From contig BSWB01000001.1 in the NCBI GenBank assembly GCA_033239125.1, forward strand, positions 26,501,501-26,565,500: a stretch of DNA of 64,000 nucleotides. The letters are read 5' to 3'. The stretch's first letter is position 1. Every line of letters starts with the position of its first letter. The stretch is from Fagopyrum homotropicum. Lineage: Eukaryota; Streptophyta; Magnoliopsida; Caryophyllales; Polygonaceae. The translations under genes were made by a program, and so were the position numbers. Shown here piece after piece: positions 33,323 through 44,107 of this stretch. The notes under the pieces were generated by a model. That model was not told the origin of the DNA. It did no database searches and worked only from the letters and a program-made list of their open reading frames with translations.

Positions 33323-34841
33323 TTTCATAGGTGATGGAATCACTATCATTTAGGTTAGTTTTTAGAGACTTTTTATTACATTAGTATCGGTTTATGCTAC
33401 TAACTCCTTGGTCCAGAAGAAGAAGACTAAAAGAAGATAAAAGAAGGAGTTATAAGCACTTAGGAGTGAAGACCATTCACGAAGCAAAGCTTCTGTTGCC
33501 ACACCACCCCCGTGGAGCATTGTCACCGCCCCTACGGGTGACACCATACTCCGGAGCGCAGCCTGCGCCTTCGCCAGCGCCGGGAACGAAGACCGTCACC
33601 GCCCTTGTGTCAACCCTTTGGCTCCCCTGCGGTGACTTGCCTTGAAGAAGCAAAGCCAGCGCCCCTGCTCCTCTGCCGGCGTCTCAACCTGGGATCTGGA
33701 AGATGAAGATTCAGTGTCACCGCCCCCGCGTTGACACTAGGACGCCCCTGCGGTTCAGCACCTGAAGCGACAGAAAGTTGAAGAGTCAGGCGTTTGAAGA
33801 TCATCAATGATCCGCCCCTGCGGAACTGCCAGGCCGCCCCTGCGGCCACGAAGAAGATCAAACGATTTCGCCTAAACCGCCCTTGCGGATCTAAAGGCCG
33901 CCCCTGCGGTTCAGGGACAGAGACTTTAGTCCGGCTGTTTACACCACCTTTATGGCATTAAAGGTGGCTGTTTTGGGCCGGCCATTAACTCTTATTTAGT
34001 GTCATTTATAGTATAAATAGACTCGTGGTTGATTGCTAGAATCACCAATTAGAATCCACTTTTTCCATTATAATTTTCTTGCTACCTTTGTAATGAGTTG
34101 CTAACTCCCTTGCTACATTGGATTGATTTGAAGCTGCATTATTACGTTGGTGGTAAGTTCTTTCTAATATAAGTTTTCATTCAGTAATACTTTGTGTTTT
34201 CTTGATCTTCATTGTCTAATTGCATGTTTTACTATCACTTAAGATTGATCACCTTAGGTTCTAAAGTGCATGCAAAGAACTAGGATTAATAGATTCTGGG
34301 TTCGGGTCTTTAATCTAGTAGTAAACTTTAAGAAATAACGGGTTGTAGTTGCTTAAAGGAAAGGAACACAAATATAAAGATAAGTTTAACGGTTTTAATC
34401 TTTTCTTTATATCCCTTAGTCTTTATTTGAAAGATAACTTTTTAATTGTTCTTGTAGGTTTATGGAACACTAACCAGTTAAGTTGTGTTGATGCCAGTTG
34501 GCTCAACACATATATATGATCGAGACGGGAGATTACTTGAAAACTTGTAAAAAGGAACTCACCAAAGTAGTAATCGCATGCTAAGAATCAACCTAGTGTA
34601 GATTCACCCATTATTGCCTTACTCGTTGTGTTACTTGCTTTCATAAGTTTTGTGTGCATATATTCACCCAAAATCCCCCCCCCCCTTTCTGTTACTTGAA
34701 TCTATAATCAATAATTGAATTAAATAAGAATAACAAAACTCTCTTGGGTTCGACCCTTACTTAACCACTATACTTGTTTTAGTGCTAAGGTGGGATTATA
34801 TTTTGATAAGATAAAAACGACCATAGGAAAAGGTCTTGTCA
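33323..34841 (+). repeat. C 5' LTR
   Basis: Starts TCATAGGTGATGG (the paired LTR has TGATAAGTGATGG) and ends GTCTTGTCA. At least nine C-type words occur at 33500-33920, directly upstream of the TATA box at 34012. Examples are GGCCGCCCCTGCGGCC and CCGCCCCTGCGG. A C-only run lies near 34677. Confidence 0.9.
34012..34020 (+). promoter_or_regulatory. TATA box of the C 5' LTR
   Basis: TATAAATAG just downstream of the word cluster. The same box is in the 3' LTR from 39666. Confidence 0.6.
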
Positions 34842-34846
34842 AATTT

Positions 34847-34864
34847 TGGCGCCGTTGCCGGGGA
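34847..34864 (+). other. Primer-binding site (tRNA-Asp), C
   Basis: TGGCGCCGTTGCCGGGGA, a perfect match, five bases after the LTR end. Confidence 0.95.
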
Positions 34865-34918
34865 GTTTAGTTATTTTTATTTTATTGTTATTATTGATTA
34901 TTGGTTTGAACCATTTTT

Positions 34919-36155
34919 ATGGTTCAAACCCGTGCTACTAACTCCGGCTTTGCTTCCTTTGATCCAGAAATTGAGAGGACGCACATCCGGCAACGTAGAT
35001 AACAACAACTCTAACAAGAAATGGTTGATCGTACTCTTCGTCAACTCACTCAGCCCACTTTGGCTCAAAACCCTCATCCGGTTACTATACCGGCATTAGG
35101 GGAAGGAATCAACTTCGAGCTCAAGCCGGGTCTCATTCACTTGATCCCATCTTTCCATGGGTTAAGTGGCGAAGACCCCATCAAGCACCTTGGGAAGTTC
35201 CATACCGTGTGTATGAGCATGAAGCCGGCCAACATTACCGAAGAGCAAATCAAGATGAGGGCATTCGGCTTCACACTCAAAGATGCAGCGGATGATTGGT
35301 ATTACCACCTTCCATCCAGGAGCATCGACACTTGGGAGAACCTCCACAAGGCATTTTTGGAGAAATACTTCCCAGCCAAGAAGGCTAATAGCTTGAAGAA
35401 AGCTATAAGCAACATCGAGCAAGAGGCGGACGAAACTCTCTATGAGTACTTTGAAAGATTCGCACGCCTCCGATCTAGCTATCCTTTCCACGGATATTCG
35501 ACTCAAGATCTAGTCTTGTACTTGTACAATGGCTTGCTCGACAATGAAAGGAGGATCGTCGATGCGGCTTGTGGAGGTAACATTCTTAACTCTACCCCTG
35601 ACCTTGCTTTTTGAAAAAATACAGGAACTAGCTGAAGGGACCCGGAACTTTGGAAGGACCCCTTCCAAGAGAGGTGTTCTTGCTGTGAATTCCGGGAAAA
35701 GTGAGATCTTCAACGAGCTTGCGGAACTGAAGGAGATGGTAAGGAGATTAACACTTATGGGAACCCCACAGCAGCTAAAGGCATGTGGTGTGTGTGCTCC
35801 CATACCATCTAACGGACATGTGTCCCCAAGTCCAGGATGACGATGTTGAGGTGAATGCAATGGGTTATGGACAACCAAAGCAACAAAGGCCTAGGAACGA
35901 TCCCTATGGGCAGAATTTCATGCCCAACTAGCGTGATCAACAGAACTTTCGTTGGAGGGATCAACAAAACCAACAACAACCCCGACAAGGTAAGTATCAA
36001 ACAACTGAAGATATGCTGCAGGTTTTGACTAAGCATTTTGCTACTCACGTCCAAACAATAGAATCCAGCATCAAGAACCTTGAAAAACAGGTTGGACAAA
36101 TGGCAGAAGCAATAACAAGGATTGAAACTAGATCCTCCGGAGGACTGCCTTCATA
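34919..36155 (+). pseudogene. C Gag, decayed
   Basis: The frame starts with MVQTRATNSGFASFDPEIER, has two early TAA codons, then runs openly from 35021. It contains the Gag core GFTLKDAADDWYYHLPSRSI, KAFLEKYFPAKKANSLKKAI and YEYFERFARLRSSYPFHGYS. Unlike the Gags of A and B it keeps a zinc-knuckle remnant (CGVCAPIPSNGH near 35790), now damaged. Frameshifts near 35612 and 35825 and a stop follow. The ending VGQMAEAITRIETRSSGGLP is the usual Gag C-terminal coil. The core resembles Tat/Athila Gags but is well diverged from A and B. Confidence 0.8.
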
Positions 36156-37061
36156 AACGGTTATAAACCCCAAGGTAGTGCTAGAGGAGGCACAATCAGA
36201 GAGGTATAACCCTTACATCGAGCCAACGACGTAAAACAAAGGCGATGTTCGGGAGGCAACCCGAAGGAATAAGAAGAGGAGGCTCTATCAAGAAAACCGT
36301 CCCTGCGGCCTAGTGTCCCCGCCCTTGTGGTGACACCCCTGCTCAGCACCGCCGCCGGCGTTGGGCCTGCGTCTGCAAAAGCCCTTGTCACCGCCCCGTG
36401 GTGACAAGCCCCGCCCCTGCGGCGGCCACCCTCGACACACATCCTCAGCACCGCCCCCGGCGTTGAGCTTGCGCCTTCCTTTTCATTGTCACCGCCCCCG
36501 CAGTGACAAGCCCCCGCCCCTGTGGTTTTACCTAGAAAAGAAAAAAAAATAAGGATCCCAAAAATTGCCTACACCTACCACACCCACCAACTCTCTTCCT
36601 TCACCAAACACACTTCTCATTCGAACCTTACTCCCTCACGCCCACGCCTCTGCGCTCCCCTCACACACCACTGCTCCGACGCTCCTACACCACCTCTGCA
36701 ACTCCACAACCACCAGCTCCGACGCCCCTGCGCCGCACTACGCCCTCTAACACCTTCTCCCATCTCCAACCTTAACCCCAAAACTTTTCCTACCTCTCTC
36801 ACACTCTAGCCTCCACTTTGGGCATCTTCGGCGACGTCTCCACCAACAAGAAGCCATCGGAACGCCCCCTGCACCACCACCATCGTAGCTGCCCAGAATC
36901 GCCCTCTGCACTTCTCCCGCCCCTGCGCCTGCAAGTTGCCGTACCTGCGCCTCACCGCCCCTGCGCCTCTTCAGCCGCCTCTGCAGAAAACACAACAGAG
37001 GGTTCGTCTTCTTTCCCTGTTTTTGAAAGTTGCTAATTCTTTTGCTAAATTATCTACAAGA
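36156..37061 (+). other. C spacer with word cluster and post-pol hairpin
   Basis: No protease, RT or integrase. The hairpin at 36248-36265 marks the place where pol ends in other families, so pol has been deleted between about 36160 and 36245. A dense run of C-type words follows (36300-36530), including 9-bp arms CTTGTCACC and GGTGACAAG separated by 7 nt at 36384-36408. Then comes a C-rich, Pro/Ser/Thr-coding-like stretch to the ORF1 ATG. Confidence 0.65.
36248..36265 (+). other. Post-pol hairpin, C version
   Basis: TTCGGGAGGCAACCCGAA: a 6-bp stem and the same AGGCAA loop as in A and B. The outer stem differs on both sides (CTTGGG to TTCGGG, CCCAAG to CCCGAA), so pairing is kept. Confidence 0.75.
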
Positions 37062-38334
37062 ATGGAACCACAAACGCAACACAAGATGTCGGAGGGCGAG
37101 AAGAATCGCTATAGGATTGTGCAAGATCGGGTTGTGTATGCAACTCGGTTTTTGCACGTGCCTACCTTAGAGAAGCTAGGCATGTTGGAGAGCATGCAGT
37201 CCTTTCTAGCCAATGCTGGGCTCGGAGACTTTCTACAGAAGAGTGCTCCAACGTATCCCGATCTCAGTCGATAGTTCACAGCCACCTTCACCATGGAGAA
37301 GGAGGATCATGTGTGTATTGGACTCACCTTCAAGTTCAACAAGACAAAATACACACTTGATTACTACCAGCTACAGGAGGCCTTCGGGGTGACTCTCAAC
37401 CCCTCCGCGAACTGGTGGGAACTAGTCCCGACTCCAGACCTGTGTGAGTTCTGGTAGGCAGCTACCGGATCAGAGTTTCATGCAGGGGGTGAGTACTCTA
37501 ATAAACTCACTAACCCTAGCTTTAGGCTCCTCTCCAAGATCCTCATGAGTGTCTTCTGTGGACACAAAGAGGAGAACAAGCTCGCCCTCAAGGACCTCCC
37601 ACAGTTATACTCTTGCCTTCCGGTGAGCGAGAAGGTGATGGATTGGCCGTCCCTCTTCCTTGCCGCTTTGAAGCGGATTAGGAAGAACGAGCCGAGGGAC
37701 ATTGTTGGCGGTGGGGTGATCTCCTTGATCGCCTCTCAAGTGATGGATCTTCTGGCTCTCTTTTGCCGATAGGAGCCACATCACCTACCTCCCACGGCCA
37801 CTGCCCCTTGGAGACGAGCTCTCCGAGCTTTACATTCCGGCGGATCCTTTCATGTCGAGGCGACCTCAGGTGGTCATTGTGGAGAGGCATGTTGCGAGCT
37901 CCACCCGGGCTCATCATGAGGAGCACATGCCCATCCCCGATGACGAGGAGATGCCTACTGCAGCACCGGATGAGGATCCGGCTCTTGCGAGCCTACAGGC
38001 TCAGATGGCGGCCCTGACCACCCAACATTAGGCATCGCAGACCGAGTACCAACGGACCATGCTTGAGCAGCAGCAAAGCTGGCAGACGAGCTTTGCCACC
38101 TCCATGACCTCCCACTTCGACCAGAGGCAGGATGCTTGGCAGGCAGCCCAGCAACAGCAGCTGGAGGCTTAGTAGTTGGCTTGGCAGGCCAGCTTTGAGA
38201 CCTCTTTTGGCCGTCGGATGGAGGCTCAGCAAACCCGTATCGAGGACATCTACCGCCGGCAGGAGCACTTCTTCAGCCACTTCCCGTGCCCACCGGAGGA
38301 GGGTCCGGATGGTCCAGCCGGACCATCCCACTAG
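37062..38334 (+). pseudogene. Athila downstream ORF (ORF1), C copy
   Basis: Starts MEPQTQHKMSEGEKNRYRIV. It has LEKLGMLESMQSFLANAGL, ATFTMEKEDHVCIGLTFKF, LDYYQLQEAFGVTLNPSANW and LAALKRIRKNEPRDIVGGGV, then a frameshift near 37768 into DRSHITYLPRPLPLGDELSE. The tail is Gln-rich and probably coiled (MLEQQQSWQTSF, QQTRIEDIYRRQEHFF). Stops at 37272, near 37455 and in the tail show decay. Similarity to the ORF1 of A and B is mainly in layout and tail; sequence similarity is weak. It has no recognisable enzyme motif. Confidence 0.6.
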
Positions 38335-38543
38335 TGGTACCATTTCCTTTCCCTTTCCCACATTTATCTTTGCTTTCATTTTCCACTTTGAGGGCAAAGT
38401 GTTCTTCAAGTATGGGGGAGGTACATATAATTGCATGTATAGTTATTTGAGTTGTTTTGAGTATGATTGCATTGATTCTTTTGAGTTGTAATTCAGTTTG
38501 AAATTCAGGAAAAAAAATGAAAAAAGGCATGAAAATTCTTGGA

Positions 38544-38571
38544 TAAACCGAAAACCCGAAAGGGCGGTTTA
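38544..38571 (+). ncRNA. GAAA-tetraloop hairpin 1 in the C 3' region
   Basis: Outer stem TAAACCG/CGGTTTA (7 bp), a one-sided AAAA bulge, inner stem CCC/GGG, loop GAAA. All pairs are Watson-Crick. This is an RNA-structure candidate, not a proven RNA gene. Confidence 0.6.
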
Positions 38572-38667
38572 GGCAAAAAGAAGGTAGTCCGAAGAACCTT
38601 AGGTTGGTGCAAAATTGGACTTGAGGGATGTGAGTTTCAAGTGAGATCATCAAAAGAAGAAGAGTGG

Positions 38668-38695
38668 CAAGGTGAAAACCCGAAAGGGCACCTTG
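38668..38695 (+). ncRNA. GAAA-tetraloop hairpin 2 in the C 3' region
   Basis: Outer stem CAAGGTG/CACCTTG (7 bp), then the same AAAA bulge, CCC/GGG inner stem and GAAA loop as hairpin 1. The outer stem sequence differs but pairing is complete. Confidence 0.6.
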
Positions 38696-38979
38696 GCAAA
38701 ATGAGCGGCACCGAGTGTAGGTTCTATTTCCGGCGTTTGGCGACATAAGAAGGGGAGTCATAAGGAGGTTGTCCGGGTAGGTCACTCTTGGAGCAATAAG
38801 GATGGTAGTATTCTCACCTTCTTCTCACATTTCCTCTCTGTTCCTTCTTTCTTTCTTGGCTTTTCTTCTGTTTTCATTGTCTTTTCTGCTTGCCCATGCT
38901 TTCCCGAGGCCTTTGAGTTTAAAAACTGCTGTCATTTGTATTACTCGGGACGAGTAAAAGGTCTAAGTATCAGAGAGTT

Positions 38980-40502
38980 TGATAAGTGATGGAATCACTA
39001 TCATTTAGGTTAGTTTTTAGAGTCTTTTTGTTACATTAGTGTCGGTTTATGCTACTAACTCCTTGGTCCAGAAGAAGAACACTAAAAGAAGATAAAGAAG
39101 GAGTTATAAGCACTTAGGAGTGAAGACCATTCACGAAGCATAGCTTCTATTGCCTCACCGCCCCCACGGAGCATTGTCACCGCCCCTACGGGTGACACCA
39201 TACTCCGGAGCACAGCCTGCGCCTTCGCTAGCGCCAGGAACGAAGACTGTCACCGCCCCTGCGTCAACCCTTTGGCTCCCCTGCGGTGACTTGTCTTGAA
39301 AAAGCAAAGCCAGCGCCCCTGCGCCTCTGCCGGCGTCTCAACCTTGGAGCTGGAAGATGAAGAGTCAGTGTCACCGCCCCCGCGTTGATACTGGGACGCC
39401 CCTGCGGTTCGGCACCTGAAGCGACAAAAAGTTGAAGAGTCAGGCGTTTGAAGATCATCAATGATCCGCCCCTGCGGAACTGCCAGGCCGCCCCTACGGC
39501 CACGAAGAAGATCAAACGATTTCGCCTGAACCGGCCTTGCGGATCTGAAGGCTGCCCCTGCGGTTCTGCGACAGAGACTTTACTCCGGCTGTTTACACCA
39601 CCTTTATGGCATTAAAGGTGGCTGTTTTAGGCCGGCCATTTACTCCTATTTAGTGCCATTTGTAGTATAAATAGACCCATGGTTGATTGCTAGAATCACC
39701 AATTACAATCCACTTTTTCCATTATAATTCTCTTGCTACCTTTGTAGTGAGTTGCTAACTCCCTTGCTACATTGGGTTGATTTGAAGCTGCATTATTATG
39801 TTGGTTGTAAGTTCTTTCTAATATAAGTTTTCATTCAGTAATACTTTGTGTTTCCTTGAACTTCATTGTCTAATTGCATGTTTTACTATCACTTAAGATT
39901 GATCACCTTAGGTTCTAAACTGCATGCAAAGAACTAGGATTAATAGATTCCGGGTTCGGGTCTTTAATCTAGTAGTAAACTTTAAGAAATAACGGGTTGT
40001 AGTTGCTTAAAGGAAAGGAACACAAATATAAAGATAAGTTTAACGGTTTTAATTTTTTCTTTATATCCCTTAGTCTTTATTTGAAAGCTAACTTGTTAAT
40101 TGTTCTTGTAGGTTTACAGAACACTAACCTATTCAGTTGTGTTGATGCCGGTTGGCTCAATACATATATATGATCGAGACGGGAGATTACTTGAAAACTT
40201 GTAAAAAGGAACTCACCAAAGTAGTAATCGCATGCTAAGAATCAACCTAGTGTAGATTCACCCATTATTGTCTTACTCGTTGTGTTACTTGCTTTCATAA
40301 GTTTTGTGTGCATAAATTCACCCAAAATCCCCCCCCCCTTTTGTAACTTGAATCTATAATCAATAATTGAATTAATTGAATTAAATAAGAATAACAAAAC
40401 TCTCTTGGGTTCGACCCTTACTTAACCACTATACTTGTTTTAGTGCTAAATTGGGATTATATTTTGATAAGATAAACACGACCATAGGAAAAGGTCTTGT
40501 CA
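38980..40502 (+). repeat. C 3' LTR
   Basis: Starts TGATAAGTGATGG and ends GTCTTGTCA, 1,523 bp, followed by the AGCTT duplication and A3 gag. It has the same word cluster, TATA box and poly-C run (shorter here) as the 5' LTR. Confidence 0.9.
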
Positions 40503-40691
40503 AGCTTCATCTCTTTCTCTTTGCAAAGCTTCATTACTTAGCCGAAGTTGTTCTAGTGCATCTTTCAATTCAGCTTCAAAATCTCGATTATCTTGCTCCG
40601 CCATCTTAGCTTCTTACAATCTTCTTTTGTATGTCTTTTCTGGTTCAGGATCGTAAGGAACGATTTCTTTCCCAATACGAGTTCTTTGCAT
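40503..40691 (-). pseudogene. A3 Gag, 5' part
   Basis: Starts at the ATG at 40691 with MQRTRIGKEIVPYDPEPEKT. A stop follows YKRRL, then EAKMAEQDNRDFEAELKDAL in the same coiled N-terminal region as A1 and A2. It ends at the AGCTT site where C inserted; the frame continues at 33322. Confidence 0.85.
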
Positions 40692-40796
40692 AAACCTAAA
40701 GAAAGATCCTATGAAATCACTCAAGTAAAGTAATTAGTAATAACAAGGGCAGCATCCCTAAAAGACAACCAAATACTGAACTTGGTCTTGACCAAG

Positions 40797-40814
40797 TCCC
40801 CGGCAACGGCGCCA
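40797..40814 (-). other. Primer-binding site (tRNA-Asp), A3
   Basis: Perfect TGGCGCCGTTGCCGGGGA on the minus strand, six bases from the LTR end at 40821. Confidence 0.95.
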
Positions 40815-40820
40815 AAAACT

Positions 40821-42432
40821 TGTACGCTCTCAGAGGTGTGTGAAATAGTGAACGAAATAGCTTTAAATTTATAACCTAAAATAAAATCTTGAACAATATT
40901 CGAACCCGCAGTGTACGGATCAATTGTAATAACGGAAAATACTTCAAGGTCGAACACAGGGACTATGGTGAAATCAAGAACGGTAAAAATCAGGTTGTCA
41001 ATCAAAAGCAAGAAACAAACAAGATGATGTATAAATCAGATAAGGGAATGCAGATTCTAGAGGTCAAAGCATCCAGTTGTGGTTCCGACTCAATATTTCT
41101 AAGGATAACGTGGACAAAGCTGAGGTTTGCAAGAGAAGGTATTTCGAAGGTGGGAATAGAACACCGGGTAAGTCTCACTACTCACTATCCCAAACCAAAG
41201 ATCCTCTCACCGGGTAAGTCTCAAGGAACTAAGGAAAGGAACTATAATCTCATACCAACACACCACCTAAGGGGATAGAACTAACCTTTACCGGGTAAGT
41301 CTCAGGCTAACTCACAAAGGTAGGATGAAGGCACACTCAAACCCTAATAAAGGGAAAACCTTTATTACCTAGCACTCATCATCATGGGTATACAAGCAAA
41401 GAAATCACCAGGTAAGTCTCATCTTAGGCTTGCGTATGAACCAAGAAAGGTGCAACAAGGATAGGATTTGTCAAACTAAAACCTAAACTCTGGATTGGTC
41501 GAATCAGGTCAGACGTCTCGCTCAGCTCATATCGATCTCGGTCGAGATGTTCTATGAACTGATCGAGGCGAGGTGCAATTTGGTTTTGACTTGAGCTTTC
41601 AGGGTCCAATAAGGTAAAGTTTCACTGTTTCATCGTTTTTCCCATAACCTTCAGCCAATCACCCTACAATCGCAAGAGAATTTAGCCAACAATCATCATG
41701 ATAATAACAACCAAATATGTAATAAAAGGATCAATAAGCAAACAAGAAAACCTTAACAAAAAGGTCTCACTAATCAACTCAAACAAACAATCAATCCAAA
41801 ACAATCAGCAAATTGTGTTCCTCAATGAATGAATCAAAAGACAACAATCAAAGTTCCATAAGAAAACCTTACAACTTCCTTCAAAGCCTTCAACTTTCAC
41901 TCCAAAGCTATCTTCCTTCAAACTTCCTTCCTCCTTGGAATATCTTCAATCCCAAAAATATTCAGCTAACCAAGCATACTTCTATCCAGAAAATATCTTC
42001 AATCTTATAGGATAATCACTTGCCAAAAATAAAAGATCTCATGGGCTATGGGCCGGCCGTTTTGATCCAGGCTCAGTTAATCATCTCGGTCGAGGTGATC
42101 ACGTAGTCAACAGAGACGAACTTCAGTTACGTGCAAATCTCCAAAACTGGTCCAATATCTCATTTCCGTTCAACTTCTATTGTTCCTATAATCCTATGCC
42201 TTCTTTGTAGTTCCTCAATGCTCTAAAATGCAGCTCCAATGACTCCTTAATTCCCTTGGCTTCATATCGCTCCTAAATGTGTCATTTTCTCTACAATTAC
42301 AACGAAACTAGGTGTAGACCTCGATTCTTGCAAAGGTACACAAAACGACATAATCATCAAGAATATACAGCCATGCATGCAGATTTATAAAGATAAAACT
42401 TCCGAACCAATCTCAAAATATAGACTATAATT
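40821..42432 (-). repeat. A3 5' LTR, end trimmed
   Basis: Begins on the plus strand TGTACGCTCTCAGAGG and runs to GACTATAATT at 42432, about 11 bp short of the TGATAGCATG terminus in A1 and A2, where it meets MULE sequence. It has four ACCGGGTAAGTCTC-type words (about 41163-41415) and family-A words (41530-41570 and 42085-42105). More diverged from A1 and A2 than they are from each other. Confidence 0.85.
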
Positions 42433-44107
42433 GTTAACTTTAACTTATTGTTTAGATTAACTTGTTATATTTCATTTAACTTTAAATTATAGGAATATGA
42501 ACCACACACGGTGGGGGTCGTTGGTCCCGATGTTATTAAACCAGAAGTTGATTACTCTGAATTCTTTACAACCGACGAATGGTGACCTGATAGAGAATCA
42601 TTGATTGCTTGGGCTCGTGGTCAAGCTCAACGTCAAGGTATGGTACTAACGATTGCCAAATCATAGAAGTCCACACAAAAGAGAAAGTATGGGATGGTGC
42701 ACCTCGCATGCGAGCAATACGGGTCCAAACGAGAGGTAGAAGGGAGACTACTTGACGATAACACTCAACTCATTCAAAAATCAGATTGTTCGTCAAAGAA
42801 GTGCAATTGTCCATTTATGTTGCATTGTTACGAGGTTGAAAGAATGTATGGCGGTTGAAACTTCATAATGGGGTTCACAACCACAAGTTAAACAAGCATT
42901 TTGAAGGTTATGCATACGAAGGACGATTGTCAACCTCACAATACAACAAGGTAGTTGACTTGACACTAGCAGGTTGCAGGCCGAAGCCTACAGTAGAAAT
43001 CTTAAGGGCCTGATATGAGGATAATGCGACTACAAGGAAACAGATATACAATGCACGAGCAAATTCCAACGGTCAATGTTGGAGGGAGTTATGACCCCTA
43101 TCCAACTACTCTTGAAGATGTTGAGCCTAGGGAGATACTTCTATAGTTGGCAACAAATGAGCGAGGGACGAATGCAAGACATAGCATTTGCAAACCCCAC
43201 TTCTCTTCGACTATGGAAGAAATTTAATTGTGTGGTGATAATGGATACAACCTACAACACAAATACGTAAGTGGTCATTTTATGTTCTTATCATATGTTC
43301 TCGCCTTTGATACTAATTACATGTATATTGTTCTAGGTATGGGATGCCCCTATTAGAGATTGTAGGGGAGACACCCACGAAAAAAAACCTCCACTTTGGG
43401 TTCGCTTTCCTTCCATAAGTAACAGAAGAGATATATCGTTGGGTTTTTCAACAAGTACGGGCTTGATGCGGTCACCAATTGCCAAATGTCATAATTATGG
43501 ATAGAGAACTTGATCTCCTGAAAGCCCTTCCACATACTATTCCGGAGACATATCACATGTTGTGCATATGCCACGTTGAGCGCAACATAGAGGAGTATGC
43601 TTACCGCAAGAGTCAAAGTGTGAGTGTCCGTAATGAATTCTTAGCTCATTGCTACACCTTGTTCAAATCCGACTCAAGGGAGACGTATGAATAACGGCTC
43701 TGAAAAATGCACGGTCTTTGGGGGGTCGTTGGGGGATGATGGAGTATTTGACGAGAACTTAGTTGTGTCTTGTCGAGAAAATTGTAACCTTCGTGACGGA
43801 TCAAAACATCCACCTTGAAAATAGAGCATCCAAATAGTAAACCAACTAAACACATATTTTTTAACTAACTTGCGCCAATAATTACGTTTGACTCCTACAA
43901 ACATATTTACAAGGTTGAATCCGCTCATGCGGTGTTCAAACGTGAGATGGACTCTAGAAACAATTGTCTCGAACCGTGTTTGGAACATATCCATAGGATG
44001 TTGAGGAACGAATTCCGCAAACTTATGGCTTCCTTAGAGACATCGTGCTTCAAAGTCCAAAATAAATTGCGAAATTTGCCAATGTTTAGATTTATAGTGC
44101 ACAATAT
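42433..44107 (+). pseudogene. MULE transposase relic (FAR1-like)
   Basis: An exon starting at 42493 after an AG acceptor encodes a FAR1-type N-terminal domain (EFFTTDEW, LIAWARGQAQRQG, SSKKCNCPFMLHCYE). The DDE transposase domain has VVIMDTTYNTNT, a spliceable intron at 43267-43336 (GTAAGT..TTCTAG), YGMPLLEIVGETPTKKNLHF, then IIMDRELDLLKALPHTIPET and MLCICHVERNIEEYAYRK. A later part reads LMASLETSCFKVQNKLRNLP. The two catalytic aspartates are visible; the protein is broken by many stops and frameshifts. MULEs are cut-and-paste DNA transposons, and FAR1-family factors derive from them. The gene is cut off at 44108 by LTR T4, and no terminal inverted repeats were found. Confidence 0.8.

Larger units (their letters stand above)
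38335..38979 (+). other. C 3' untranslated region
   Basis: Contains the two tetraloop hairpins (38544-38571 and 38668-38695) and ends before the 3' LTR in GGTCTAAGTATCAGAGAGTT, a weak polypurine tract. There is no counterpart of the 196-bp block seen in A and B. Confidence 0.6.
33323..40502 (+). mobile_element. Athila/Tat-type element C, gag plus ORF1 only
   Basis: A 7,180-bp plus-strand element with LTRs of 1,519 and 1,523 bp and a 5-bp duplication AGCTT (33318-33322 and 40503-40507), inserted in the gag of A3. It has the tRNA-Asp PBS, gag and an ORF1, but no trace of protease, RT, RNase H or integrase between them. Its LTRs differ by roughly 3% by eye, so it is older than A2. It is rich in GTCACCGCCCCTGCGGTGAC-type words in the LTRs and the spacer. 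Confidence 0.9.

Noticed and set aside
33500..36530. CRISPR-like array of short palindromic repeats
   Set aside because: Eukaryotic retrotransposon sequence, irregular spacing, no leader or cas genes, and words occur within coding regions.
36361..36995. Several overlapping Pro/Arg/His-rich frames in the C spacer
   Set aside because: They result from the GC-rich repeated words; none is consistent with ORF1 or Gag.
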